A stretch of 64,000 nt of DNA from an uncultured bacterium (GTDB taxonomy: Bacteria > Planctomycetota > GCA-002687715), in NCBI GenBank assembly GCA_902826835.1, contig CADEGH010000011.1, forward strand, positions 79,485-143,484, read 5' to 3'. Within the stretch, counting starts at the first letter, position 1. Each line of letters begins with the position of its first letter. Positions 26,989-36,262 of this stretch are shown piece by piece. Position numbers and translations under genes: made by a program. The notes beneath the pieces were generated by a model. It searched no databases. It had not been told where the DNA came from and saw only the letters and a program-made list of their open reading frames with translations.

Positions 26989-27331
26989 GGTGACCGAGCC
27001 CTTCCGGCGCAGCGAGGAGTCCGTTGGAATGGTCCGGCGTTGCCCCGGGCCGGGGCGGGAAAGCCTGGATAGGGGGCGCAAGAAGGAGGCGCCTCAACCG
27101 AGAGGTACGCGCCCGACGAGCTTCACCGCGGATCGGCCCGAAGGCCACGCGGCGGCACCCTCACCATTTCCATAGGTCTGAGCGGACCGGAATCAGGCTC
27201 GACGTGAACCAGGGCCGGACCAAAAACATCAAACAGACCGATTTGCGAACCGGTGGTCTTAGCAGGCGAGGCGGGGCCGGGGTTGGTTTTTCTTGCTGAG
27301 CCCGGTTCGGGCGCGCAACGCGTGCGCCGAC
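26989..27331. other. gene-free region upstream of the helicase
   Basis: No gene supported. On the reverse strand it follows the stop of the 27332-28384 gene and precedes the helicase. One short hairpin (GCCCG-AAC-CGGGC near 27300) has no T-run. It may contain a long helicase 5' leader. Confidence 0.35.
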
Positions 27332-28384
27332 TCAGGCCATGACGAGGGCAGACTCGGCGGCGCTGAGCTCGGCCCCCCACTGACCGGCCCGGCTCGTGGA
27401 AAATCCGGGGACGAGGAGGTCCAAGAGGCGCAAAATGCCCTGGCCGTCCACCAATTCGGAGCCCCGCGACGCGAGAATCCGGAGGTGGTCCGAGTCCATC
27501 GAACTCGCCAACACGTGGGTCGCAAGACTCGCAGCGTCGGTCCAAGGCAGCCAATCAAGGGCGTGCGCTCGGGCGAGTGACTGGATCTCCGGGCACGGAG
27601 CGGCCTCCCTCACCAGCACCTGCACCGGCACCCCGAGGGCGAGCGCCTCGTGTACGCTCGGGAGTGAGGAGGTCACTACCAAGTCAGCGCCGGCGCTGAC
27701 CGCGGAGGTTCGTTCCGACTCGAGTATCCACTTCGCTTGCGGAATGGTCTGCCGCAACTGGTTGATTTCTCCCTCGTCCCAGTGGTTGGGGATGATCCAA
27801 GTCGGCTCGAGGCCCGGCTCTTTGCACCAGGCACGAGCCAGGCCCACCTGGTCGGGGCAAGCCAGGTCGCGCAGGTCGACCAGCCAGGCTTTGGCGGTGG
27901 AACCGGGCGAGCGCCGCAGCGGCCGCGCCATGGCCACGCTCGGGTCCATGAGGAGCCAACGTCTGCCCATGACTAGTCGTTCGGCCTGGCTCTCGGAGGA
28001 GATCGCCACTGCCCCTTCGTCGGCACTGTGCCCCCCCGCTACCGCGGTGGGACGAACCAGGTGCCTCGCTTTGCCGCGCCACAGCCCGAGTTGATCCGAC
28101 TCCAAAGACCACGGAGCGAGGTGCAGAACGAGGTCGGCAAAACCCCGCTTGGACCTGGCCCAAGCCTCCTCCCCGAGGTCGACCCCCGTTCGGAGGGGGA
28201 CTAAGTCCCGCACCCTCGAGTAGAGGTGGTCCCAGACTCGCTCCGGTCCCTCCGCGAAGATGGTCACGCGGGCTTCCGGCCAGCCGCGGCGGAGAAACGA
28301 CTCGAACCCGAGCGCCCAGTGGAGCGCGTCCCAGCGCCCCAAGGGAGTCACTCCGGTCCTCACGAGAATGTTGGCATGAGCCAT
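27332..28384 (-). CDS. PseG/GT-B-like glycosyltransferase-fold protein
   Basis: 350 residues from ATG at 28384, AAAGGG about 12 bases upstream. The N-terminus ILVRTGVTPLGRWDALHWALG resembles the start of PseG-type UDP-sugar hydrolases, and the C-terminal half has a GT-B-like nucleotide-sugar region (GADLVVTSSLPSVHEALALGVPVQVLV, 246-272 region). Key catalytic residues of PseG cannot be confirmed, and no pseudaminic or sialic acid genes are near. It is a single gene, divergent from the peptidase at 28698. Confidence 0.6.
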   Translation of the reverse strand: MAHANILVRTGVTPLGRWDALHWALGFESFLRRGWPEARVTIFAEGPERVWDHLYSRVRDLVPLRTGVDLGEEAWARSKRGFADLVLHLAPWSLESDQLGLWRGKARHLVRPTAVAGGHSADEGAVAISSESQAERLVMGRRWLLMDPSVAMARPLRRSPGSTAKAWLVDLRDLACPDQVGLARAWCKEPGLEPTWIIPNHWDEGEINQLRQTIPQAKWILESERTSAVSAGADLVVTSSLPSVHEALALGVPVQVLVREAAPCPEIQSLARAHALDWLPWTDAASLATHVLASSMDSDHLRILASRGSELVDGQGILRLLDLLVPGFSTSRAGQWGAELSAAESALVMA

Positions 28385-28697
28385 CGGAACCCTTTCGTCC
28401 GAGCGGGTTATCGAAAAGATTCCTTCCAAGGCTTAAACTGGCGCTCGTGATTCCGCGTTCAGGAGAGGTCCCGGCACCCCAAATGGGGCGCAAAGGGCTA
28501 GACTGCTGGCGAAATCCGAAAAATCGGGAGGAGGTCCCCCCGAATTTCGTCACGTTTTGGTCAATTTGTCACATGTTTGGGTAGCCGACGGAACGAATCC
28601 GTGGTCCAATCCGTCTTGGGTTTGGAGATTTGGTCCCTCGGTCTTGTCCCGGTGCCACGTCTGCCCGTGACACAAGGTCAAGTGAAGGAGAACGGCT
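28385..28697. other. divergent promoter region
   Basis: No gene. The right end carries GAAGGAG before the GTG start at 28698. AT-richer sequence near 28550-28585 is a plausible promoter zone, but no clean -35/-10 pair is visible. Confidence 0.35.
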
Positions 28698-30308
28698 GTG
28701 GAATCGACGCATCGATCGGTAGCGGTTTTCGGGCTCGTCGCGATTTTGGCCTCCCCCCTCGCAACGCTCGGGGACAAGCAGCTCGGCTCGGTCCAAAAGA
28801 TCAAGGCGTGGGGGTACAGCATCAAGACAGTCGAGGAATGGTCCGCCGTGGCCCCCGAACCGGACGAGAAGTACGTCGTCGGGCGCTGGAAACCCGACCT
28901 CAAGGACTCGCAAAAGCGAGGCGACTTCCAGGGGATGATGGATGGTCAGTTCTGCGAGCTGACGGTGATTCGCCTGGTTCCGGAGGCGTCGACCACCGGT
29001 CCCGGCACGGAGACCCCGGTCGCCGAGAAGTCGCCGGAAGAGAAGATGCGGGAGCGCTTCACCGCCGCCATGGGCCGGGGGCGGTCCAGCGAGGCGAAGT
29101 CGGCCGAACAGTGGATCGAAAACGTGTACGAGGGGGCGGGGGCGCGCGCCACGAAAAAGCCGCTCAAGATCGGTGACACCACCGCGACCCTCTGGGACTT
29201 CACGCATTCCCAGACCCACTACCTCATCGCCGTGATCAAACGCGATGGCCTCGAGTGGGCCTTCACCTACGGGGCGCACGAAGAGGTCTTCACGCGCGAC
29301 TACGTCAAAGTCTTTACCCAAAGCCTCCAGAGCATCCGTTTCTTCGCGCCGGAGGGGAAACCCGACGCGGCCGCCGCGAACGCCGATTTCACGAAGCTCG
29401 AAGGCAAGGAGCGTCGCGAGGCCATCAAAGCCAAGATCGCCGGCTTGACCGGCTGGTACGCGGTGGACACCAAGAACTACGTGTTCTTGACCAACGCCAA
29501 GGACAAGGCCTTCATCAATCTGCTCGGCCGCGAGCTCGAGACGATCCGCGAGAAGATGTACGAGAAGATCTTCCCGGCCACGAAGCCGATCGAGACGATC
29601 TCCATCGTCCGCGTCCTCGCCACCCAAGACGAGTACCACCAGTACGGTGGACCCGGCGGCTCGGCCGGCTATTGGAACTCGAAGGACGAAGAACTCGTGC
29701 TCTTCATTGAGTTCACGAGCTTGGCTCGGAAGCTCTCTAAGGCCTATTGCAAGTCGGTCATGTACCACGAGGGATTCCACCAATACATCCACTACGCGAG
29801 CGGTGACTTCGCTCCCCACTCTTGGTTCAACGAGGGCCACGGCGATTACTTCGCGGGATCGATCGTCACCCCGAACTCGGTCAGCGTCAAACCCTTCGAA
29901 TGGCGCGTCGAAGCCCTCAAGCGTCACATCGGGGAAAAGAAGGACCTGATCCCCACCAAGAGCCTCGTGCGCCTGCCCCAGGGCGAGTACTACACCAACG
30001 GCGGGCTCAAGTACGCCCACGGCTGGGCGATCGTCTACTTCCTCCGCAGCGTGACCAAGAACGCTCGCTACAAGGAAATCCCGGGCATCTACTTCCAACA
30101 CCTGCGGGACAACATGGAGCTCTTGAAGTCGGAGACGGAAGCGTCCGGCGGAGATGACATTCCGGGCCTGCCCGGCGTGGTTTCGGCGCGCTACCGGGAC
30201 CCGGAGAAGGCCGAGAAGATCCTCATGGAAGCGATCGACAAGGCGTTCGAAGGGATCGACATGGAGAAGTTCGACAAGGAATTCCACGGCTGGGTGCGCA
30301 CGCTCTGA
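28698..30308 (+). CDS. secreted DUF1570-like zinc peptidase
   Basis: 536 residues from GTG, with GAAGGAG 7-13 bases upstream, then a signal peptide (residues 1-25). The N-terminal half (about 30-215) is a beta-rich domain. The C-terminal half has HEGFH (His357, Glu358, His361) and NEGHGDYF (Glu379), the zinc-ligand layout of gluzincin-like DUF1570 proteins, common in Planctomycetota. Likely exported and proteolytic; the substrate is unknown. A second protein with the same catalytic motif lies at 37746-39650. Confidence 0.82.
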   Translation: MESTHRSVAVFGLVAILASPLATLGDKQLGSVQKIKAWGYSIKTVEEWSAVAPEPDEKYVVGRWKPDLKDSQKRGDFQGMMDGQFCELTVIRLVPEASTTGPGTETPVAEKSPEEKMRERFTAAMGRGRSSEAKSAEQWIENVYEGAGARATKKPLKIGDTTATLWDFTHSQTHYLIAVIKRDGLEWAFTYGAHEEVFTRDYVKVFTQSLQSIRFFAPEGKPDAAAANADFTKLEGKERREAIKAKIAGLTGWYAVDTKNYVFLTNAKDKAFINLLGRELETIREKMYEKIFPATKPIETISIVRVLATQDEYHQYGGPGGSAGYWNSKDEELVLFIEFTSLARKLSKAYCKSVMYHEGFHQYIHYASGDFAPHSWFNEGHGDYFAGSIVTPNSVSVKPFEWRVEALKRHIGEKKDLIPTKSLVRLPQGEYYTNGGLKYAHGWAIVYFLRSVTKNARYKEIPGIYFQHLRDNMELLKSETEASGGDDIPGLPGVVSARYRDPEKAEKILMEAIDKAFEGIDMEKFDKEFHGWVRTL

Positions 30309-30370
30309 TCCGAGTCTGATCCGATCCCGGGGCGCGGGCAAGCCTCCGCGACTTCGGGCATGATGGGGCC

Positions 30371-32614
30371 ATGCTGCTTCGCGCACTTGGCCCCGTTCTT
30401 TTGGGTGCGATCCTCGCGTCCCCCCCGCTCCGCGCCCAGAGCGAGGCCGAGCTTCGCGCGCTCTTCGAGCGCGCCGCCCTGGAGGGCCACGGCACGGGCG
30501 GAGTGTGCCTCCTCCATCGGGCGGGCGAGGCGGACTTCGTCCGGGCGTTCGGCGCCTGGACGAACGACTCCGGTCAGGTCTCCTTTCAGGCCGACTCGGT
30601 CTTCGACCTCGCCTCGCTGACCAAGCCGATCGCCACCGCGGCTTCAATCATCCACTTGTCTGGGACGGGGAAATTGAAGCTCGAAGACCCGGTGGCCCGG
30701 CACTGGCCCGAGTTTGCCGCCAGCGGCAAAGCTGCCGTCACCATCGAGCATCTACTCCTGCACCGAAGCGGACTGCTCGCCGACAATGCCCTTCGAGACT
30801 ACGAGTCCGGGCTCAGCGTCGCGATGGAGCGGGTGGCCGCACTGCCGCTCCTGCACGCCGCGGGCTCGAAATTCCTCTACAGCGACGTCGGCTACCTCGT
30901 CCTCGGCTGGCTCGTCGAGCGGGTGAGCGGGCGACGCCTCGACGACTACGCGGCGGAGCATGTGTTCGGCTCGGAGATGCCCGACACCCGCTTTGTCGCC
31001 TCCGACCGACCGGCTCCTACCGCCGAGTGGTTGGCCCGCTGCGTGCCCACGGAACCCGCCGGTCCCAAACTGCCGCCCCTGCGGGGGCAAGTCCACGATC
31101 CGAGGGCGCGCGCTCTCGGGGGCGTGGCCGGACATGCGGGGCTATTTTCGACCGCGCGCGATCTGGCCCAATTTGCCCGCCGCTTCACGGGACCCGAAAT
31201 GGCCCCGCGCTGGAGGGCGCTTGCCACCCTCCCCGATTTGGCCAAGGGCGAACGCCGCACTTACGGGTTCGACGCCGAGACTTCCTACTCGGCCCCCCGC
31301 GGCCCGCATTTTGGGCGACGCAGTTTCGGGCACACGGGGTTTACCGGCACTTCGCTTTGGATCGACCCCGACGCCAAAGCCGCGATCATTCTCCTCACGA
31401 GCCGCCTCCATCCCGACGGCAAGGGCAATTCCAAGTCTCTGCGAGAGGGCGTCGCGGCGTGGGCCTGGCGCGAGGTGCGTCCGCCGGTTGTGACGGGGTT
31501 GGACCGCGTGGCCTCCGGGGAGTGGCCAGCCGAACTCGAGCATAGGCGCGTCGGGTTGATCACCAACCACACCGGCCTGACTCGAGACGGACGCCGAGGC
31601 ATCGATGTCTTCGCCCATCACTCGAAACTCACGCTCGCCGCCTTGTTCAGCCCGGAGCACGGTCTGCTCGGCGTGCGCGACGAAAAGGTGGGAGACAGTG
31701 AGGATCCGGTCTCCCAACTCCGAGTGTTCAGCCTCTACGGCGAACACCGACGCCCCACCGCGGAGATGCTCGAAAACCTCCAAGTCTTGGTGTTCGACAT
31801 CCAGGACATCGGGGCGCGCTTCTACACCTACATCAGCACCATGGTCTCGGCGATGGAGGAGGCGGCGGCGAAGGGCATCCCGTTCGTCGTGCTGGATCGA
31901 CCGAATGCCATTGGTGGCCGCTTCGTCGAAGGCCCGCTCCCGGATCCGCAGAGCCTCGATTTTGTCGGCTACCTCGACATCCCGATTCGGCACGGCATGA
32001 CGGTCGGAGAAATCGCCCGCTTGGCGGCGGCCGACAAGAAGCTCCCCGCGCCGATCGTGATCAGCATGAAGAATTGGCGTCGGAGCGACACCTACCGCTC
32101 GACCGGTCTCCCCTGGGTGAATCCGTCGCCGAACATGCGGAGCGAAGACGCTGCCCTCCTCTACCCGGGGCTTTGTATCCTCGAGACCACGAACGTCTCG
32201 ATGGGGCGGGGAACTCCCACTCCGTTCGAGATCATCGGCGCTCCCTGGATCAACGCGCCGGAGCTGGCCGCGAGGCTGACCGGATACCGGCTCCCCGGGG
32301 TGATTGCGGAGGCGACGAGTTTCACGCCCGACGCAAGTGTGCATCAGGGCCAACTCTGTCCGGGAGTTCGTTTCACGGTGACCGATGAGCGGAGCTTTCG
32401 CCCCGTCGAACTCGGTCTCGCCTTAGCCCGGGAACTCAGGAACCTGCACCCCAAGGACTTCGACCGCAAGCGCCTGAACCGGCTACTCAAGTCGCAGGCC
32501 CTGTGCGATGCCATCGAGAAGGTCGAGTCCTGGCCGGAGCTGAAGCGGATCGCGGCATCCGAGCTCGATGGATTCCTCGCCCGCCGGAACGCCGCCCTTC
32601 TCTACCCGGAGTGA
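30371..32614 (+). CDS. serine hydrolase (class C beta-lactamase fold) fused to DUF1343/NamZ exo-muramidase
   Basis: 747 residues with a signal peptide (1-22). Residues 30-370 form a beta-lactamase/AmiE-like serine hydrolase: SLTK (82-85) is the SxxK nucleophile block, YSD near 171 the second block and GHTG near 320 the third. Residues 390-747 are DUF1343: VGLITNHTG, FSPEHGLLG, DIQDIGARFYTYIS, ETTNVSMGRGTPTPFE. DUF1343 enzymes (NamZ) remove terminal N-acetylmuramic acid from peptidoglycan fragments. In Bacillus subtilis amiE and namZ are separate neighbours in the recycling cluster. Here both activities are probably joined in one exported chain. Confidence 0.88.
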   Translation: MLLRALGPVLLGAILASPPLRAQSEAELRALFERAALEGHGTGGVCLLHRAGEADFVRAFGAWTNDSGQVSFQADSVFDLASLTKPIATAASIIHLSGTGKLKLEDPVARHWPEFAASGKAAVTIEHLLLHRSGLLADNALRDYESGLSVAMERVAALPLLHAAGSKFLYSDVGYLVLGWLVERVSGRRLDDYAAEHVFGSEMPDTRFVASDRPAPTAEWLARCVPTEPAGPKLPPLRGQVHDPRARALGGVAGHAGLFSTARDLAQFARRFTGPEMAPRWRALATLPDLAKGERRTYGFDAETSYSAPRGPHFGRRSFGHTGFTGTSLWIDPDAKAAIILLTSRLHPDGKGNSKSLREGVAAWAWREVRPPVVTGLDRVASGEWPAELEHRRVGLITNHTGLTRDGRRGIDVFAHHSKLTLAALFSPEHGLLGVRDEKVGDSEDPVSQLRVFSLYGEHRRPTAEMLENLQVLVFDIQDIGARFYTYISTMVSAMEEAAAKGIPFVVLDRPNAIGGRFVEGPLPDPQSLDFVGYLDIPIRHGMTVGEIARLAAADKKLPAPIVISMKNWRRSDTYRSTGLPWVNPSPNMRSEDAALLYPGLCILETTNVSMGRGTPTPFEIIGAPWINAPELAARLTGYRLPGVIAEATSFTPDASVHQGQLCPGVRFTVTDERSFRPVELGLALARELRNLHPKDFDRKRLNRLLKSQALCDAIEKVESWPELKRIAASELDGFLARRNAALLYPE

Positions 32615-32718
32615 GTGTCGACGGTTCGCCCCACTTCCCCCCGAAATGGCCGGAATTCGGTCCGTCCCATCCCCCGTACGGCTGGGGGGCTTGATGGGAT
32701 CTACCCAGTCCAGAAGAT

Positions 32719-34476
32719 GTGGGCATGCGTAGCCCCTCCATTTTTGCGGTTTGTGTCATCGGAGTCTCGGCCTTCGCCCAGATGTCGCCCGAGGCGGCGC
32801 AGACGGCGGTCAAGAACGCTCCGGCGGCGATGAAGACCATCACCGCCGCTGATCTCGAGAAGCGCCTGCGACTCGTGGCCTCCGACGAGATGCAGGGGCG
32901 ACTCACCGCGACGCCGGCTCAGATCAAGATGGCCCACGACATGGCGGCTCACTTCCGGACGCTCGGACTCGAGCCGCTCGGGGTGAAGAACAGCGCCAAT
33001 CAGGTGAGCTACCTCCAGGGCTACCCCGTGATCACGACGGAGGTCGACGCGGAGTCGGGCCTCTACGACGACCAGGGAAAGAAACTGAATACCCACGGGG
33101 CCTGGTCGCTCCCTCGCCAACCGACCTCGAGAGGTGAGCCCGAGGAAACCCCGACTCGACCCGATGGGCCCATGGCCCGTCCCTTGATGGGGCCCGAGGG
33201 ACTGCCGGCACGCCAGCCAATCGGCGAGCCCACGACCCTGGAGTGGAAGGCCAAAGCCGTGTTCCTCGGCAGCGTGGATCGAAAGACCAGCCTGCCGGAG
33301 GATCTCTCTCTCGTCATCCCGGTCGTGTCCACGACCTTCGACACCTCAAAGGACGAAGGGCTGGACATCATGTCCGCCACCATGAGGGGAATGCAGACCG
33401 AACTCGGTGCCATCCGCCAGATGGCCTCGCTCTTGCAAGGGAAGGGCGCCCGCTGCGCAGTGATCCTGGTGCCCAAGTTCAACCTCCCGTTCCTGACGGC
33501 CGGCAACACGATGCTCGCCTATCCCGGCAAACCCTCGGTGCGCCTCGACAACGGTAAGCGGGACGCCTTCGGAACGATGGTTCTTCGCACCCGGATCCCG
33601 ATCCTCGTGCTCGGCGGTGCAGACGCGGCGGCGGTGGCGGCGGCGCTGAAGACGACCGTGAAGGACTTTGCAATGTCCGCGAAAAACGTGGACCTCGAGG
33701 CTGGTCCCACGCTCGAATTCCGGATGAAAGTCACGGAAATCGGCACCGAGGCGCTCAACACCGTCGGCCTTCTCCGCGGCAAGGACCCCGAACTCTCGAA
33801 GCAGGCCGTCGTGTATTCGGCACATATGGATCACGTCGGGATGGCGGCCGACGGCTCGGTGTTCAATGGCGCGGACGACGACGGGAGCGGAACTGTGACC
33901 CTCATGGAACTCGCCGAGGCCTTCGCGAAGCTGCCGCCCGAAGAGCGCCCGGCGCGGAGTGTGATCTTCCTTTCCGTCTCGGGCGAGGAACTCGGCCTTT
34001 GGGGTTCGGCTCACTATGCCGACAACCCCACTTGGCCCGCCGATCAGCTCATCGCCAACATCAACATCGACATGATCGGACGCAGCACCGCCAAGGTGCC
34101 CAAGACCGCCATCGCGGTCACCCCCACGCACAAACACCGCGCCTACTCCTCCCTCGGGCGCGACGCCGCGTTCTTGGGCCAGGCTTTCGATCTGACGATG
34201 GCCAACGGGGACCGTTTCTACAGCCGCAGCGACCACTACAACTTCGCCAAGAAGGGCATCCCGGTGGTGTTCTTCTGCGACGACGAACATCCTGACTATC
34301 ACCTGCCGAGCGACGATCCGGAGAAGATCGAGTACGACAAGGTGGAACGGGTCGCGCGACTGGCGTTCCTCTTGGGCTACCGCACCGCCACCGCCCCCGG
34401 ACTGCCGAGTGTCCTGGGCAAATCCGACGACTGGTTCGCCGGCGAACCGGCCCCCGAAAAAGGCGAAGGCAAGTAG
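32719..34476 (+). CDS. secreted M28 peptidase with PA-like insertion
   Basis: 585 residues from GTG (ATG at 32725, two codons later, is equally possible), followed by a short signal peptide. The peptidase domain has SAHMDHVG (His), GADDDGSG (Asp), SGEELGLWGS (Glu pair), NINIDMIGRS (Asp) and SRSDHYNFAKKG (His), consistent with a two-zinc M28 active site. Between about 190 and 320 lies a PA-like insert (CAVILVPKFNLPF, RTRIPILVLGGADA). Only about 100 bp separates it from the NamZ fusion on the same strand, so co-transcription is possible. Confidence 0.88.
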   Translation: MGMRSPSIFAVCVIGVSAFAQMSPEAAQTAVKNAPAAMKTITAADLEKRLRLVASDEMQGRLTATPAQIKMAHDMAAHFRTLGLEPLGVKNSANQVSYLQGYPVITTEVDAESGLYDDQGKKLNTHGAWSLPRQPTSRGEPEETPTRPDGPMARPLMGPEGLPARQPIGEPTTLEWKAKAVFLGSVDRKTSLPEDLSLVIPVVSTTFDTSKDEGLDIMSATMRGMQTELGAIRQMASLLQGKGARCAVILVPKFNLPFLTAGNTMLAYPGKPSVRLDNGKRDAFGTMVLRTRIPILVLGGADAAAVAAALKTTVKDFAMSAKNVDLEAGPTLEFRMKVTEIGTEALNTVGLLRGKDPELSKQAVVYSAHMDHVGMAADGSVFNGADDDGSGTVTLMELAEAFAKLPPEERPARSVIFLSVSGEELGLWGSAHYADNPTWPADQLIANINIDMIGRSTAKVPKTAIAVTPTHKHRAYSSLGRDAAFLGQAFDLTMANGDRFYSRSDHYNFAKKGIPVVFFCDDEHPDYHLPSDDPEKIEYDKVERVARLAFLLGYRTATAPGLPSVLGKSDDWFAGEPAPEKGEGK

Positions 34477-34626
34477 CCCCCATCCCCGGGGAATCGTGAC
34501 GATCTGACACGGCCGAGAGTGGCGGCCGCGCTTCTTGGTTGCATCGCCCCCCGGCTCTGGCATACCATCCCACTTCGCCCTTCCGTTGCCGATCGGCCAG
34601 CCCTTGTTCCCACTGGAGCCCGCTCC

Positions 34627-36225
34627 ATGAAGCGTTCGATCCTCGTTCTGTGCGTTGCCATGACCTTGTCCGGAGCGCTGTGCGCGCAGGTCCTCGACGC
34701 CGTCGTAGTGGCCGGGTCGCTGTCGCAGCCCCTCTTTGCCACCGCTCCCAAGGGCGACCTTCAGAGAGTTTTCATCCTCGAGCAGTACACCGCGCGGATC
34801 AAGATCCTGCGGGCGGGCGCCGTCCTCGCCACGCCCTTCCTAGACATCGGAACCCGCGTGATCGATAGCGGCGACGAGCGCGGATTGCTCGGCCTCGCGT
34901 TCCATCCCAACTATGCCGTCAACGGCTACTTCTACGTCTACTACATCAACAACTCGGGGTCGAGCGTGGTGGCTCGTTACAGCCGCAACGCCACCAACCC
35001 GGATCTCGCCGACTTCAACAGCGAGTTCATCCTTCTCACCCAAACGCAGCCCGCGTCGAATCACAACGGTGGCATGCTCGCCTTCGGCCCGGATGGATAC
35101 CTGTACATCGGGCTCGGCGACGGCGGCGGTGCTGGTGACACGTCCAACAACGCTCAAACGCTGACCACGCTGTTGGGCAAGATCCTCCGTATCGACGTCG
35201 ATACCCCGGCCTCGCCCCTCAACTACAGCATCCCCGCCTCGAACCCCTTCACGGGGGCGAGCCCGGGTCGCGACGAGATTTGGGCCTACGGATTACGCAA
35301 TCCCTGGCGGTTCTCCTTCGACGAAGTCACCGGCGAGTTGTACATCGGCGACGTGGGCCAAAACGCCCGCGAAGAAATCTCCTGGCAGCCGGCGCTCGAT
35401 CCCATGAATCCGAGCGCGGTCGCCGGCCGCAACTACGGGTGGCGCTGCCGCGAGGGAATCGCGAACTTCAACACCTCGCTGTGCAGCGGAGTGACCAATT
35501 TCGTGAACCCCATCTACGACTACGCCCAAGGCAGCTCGACCGGTTTCTGCGTCACCGGCGGTTATGTGTACCGCGGCTGCGCGATCCCCGCGCTCTATGG
35601 TCACTACGTCTTCGGCGATTATTCGGGCGGTCGAATCTGGAGCTTCACCTGGAACGGCGCGGCGGTCTCCAATTTCACGGTTCGCACGGCCGACCTGTCA
35701 CCCACGTCCACCATGCAGACGATCAGCGCGATCACCTCGTTCGGCCAAGACGGGGCCGGTGAGCTCTACGTCGTCAAGCGCGGCTCGACGGTCAGCGCGA
35801 CCGGGCAAGTGTTCAAGATCGTTCCGGCCGCTGCCGTGCCGCCGATTCCGGCCTTGAGCCTCATCAGCCCGGTGACCGCGGGCGGGATCGGAACCATCCA
35901 ACTGACGAGCGCGGCCGATCCGAACGAGCCCTACCTCGCGGCGTTTGCCCTCGGAGTCAATCCGGGGCTCTTGTTCCCGGACAACCGCAGACTTCCGATC
36001 AACCTGGACGACGTCGCCCTGCTCTCCCTCACGCCCGGAAACGGCATCTTCGCCGGGAACGTCGGAAACCTCGACGGCAGCGGCGTGGCGACCATGAGTG
36101 TCACTTTGCCCTTGGTGCCAGGCCTGACCGGTCTCCAGATCTTCGGTGCCGCCGTCATCGCCAATCCGCTCTCCCCGGCGGGCGTCGAGGACATCACCTG
36201 CGCGCTGCCGATCACGATTCAGTGA
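34627..36225 (+). CDS. PQQ-dependent sugar dehydrogenase-like secreted protein
   Basis: 532 residues from ATG at 34627 with a signal peptide (MKRSILVLCVAMTLSGALCAQ). The six-bladed GSDH/SorB-type propeller spans about 25-400: SNHNGGMLAFGPDGYLYIGLGDGG, LLGKILRIDVD, IWAYGLRNPWRFSFD, ELYIGDVGQNAREEI and GYVYRGCAIPALYGHYVFGDY. These enzymes oxidise aldose sugars with PQQ. The final 125 residues are the beta-rich C-terminal module found in other secreted proteins here. A TTGCAT sequence at 34540 with a poor -10 about 17 bases later may be its promoter. Convergent with pcnB. Confidence 0.85.
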   Translation: MKRSILVLCVAMTLSGALCAQVLDAVVVAGSLSQPLFATAPKGDLQRVFILEQYTARIKILRAGAVLATPFLDIGTRVIDSGDERGLLGLAFHPNYAVNGYFYVYYINNSGSSVVARYSRNATNPDLADFNSEFILLTQTQPASNHNGGMLAFGPDGYLYIGLGDGGGAGDTSNNAQTLTTLLGKILRIDVDTPASPLNYSIPASNPFTGASPGRDEIWAYGLRNPWRFSFDEVTGELYIGDVGQNAREEISWQPALDPMNPSAVAGRNYGWRCREGIANFNTSLCSGVTNFVNPIYDYAQGSSTGFCVTGGYVYRGCAIPALYGHYVFGDYSGGRIWSFTWNGAAVSNFTVRTADLSPTSTMQTISAITSFGQDGAGELYVVKRGSTVSATGQVFKIVPAAAVPPIPALSLISPVTAGGIGTIQLTSAADPNEPYLAAFALGVNPGLLFPDNRRLPINLDDVALLSLTPGNGIFAGNVGNLDGSGVATMSVTLPLVPGLTGLQIFGAAVIANPLSPAGVEDITCALPITIQ

Positions 36226-36262
36226 GACTCGTTTCGCCCCGGGCGCAGCCGGGCGACCTGAA

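Noticed and set aside
28569..30647. 692-codon reverse-strand open frame
   Set aside because: It is antisense to the DUF1570-like peptidase, which has a ribosome site, signal peptide and zinc motif. The antisense product is Arg/Gly-rich with no domain; long mirror frames are common at this GC.
31142..32353. 403-codon reverse-strand open frame
   Set aside because: Mirror of the NamZ half, whose motifs are unmistakable on the forward strand.
33346..34563. 405-codon reverse-strand open frame
   Set aside because: Mirror of the M28 peptidase gene with intact metal motifs.
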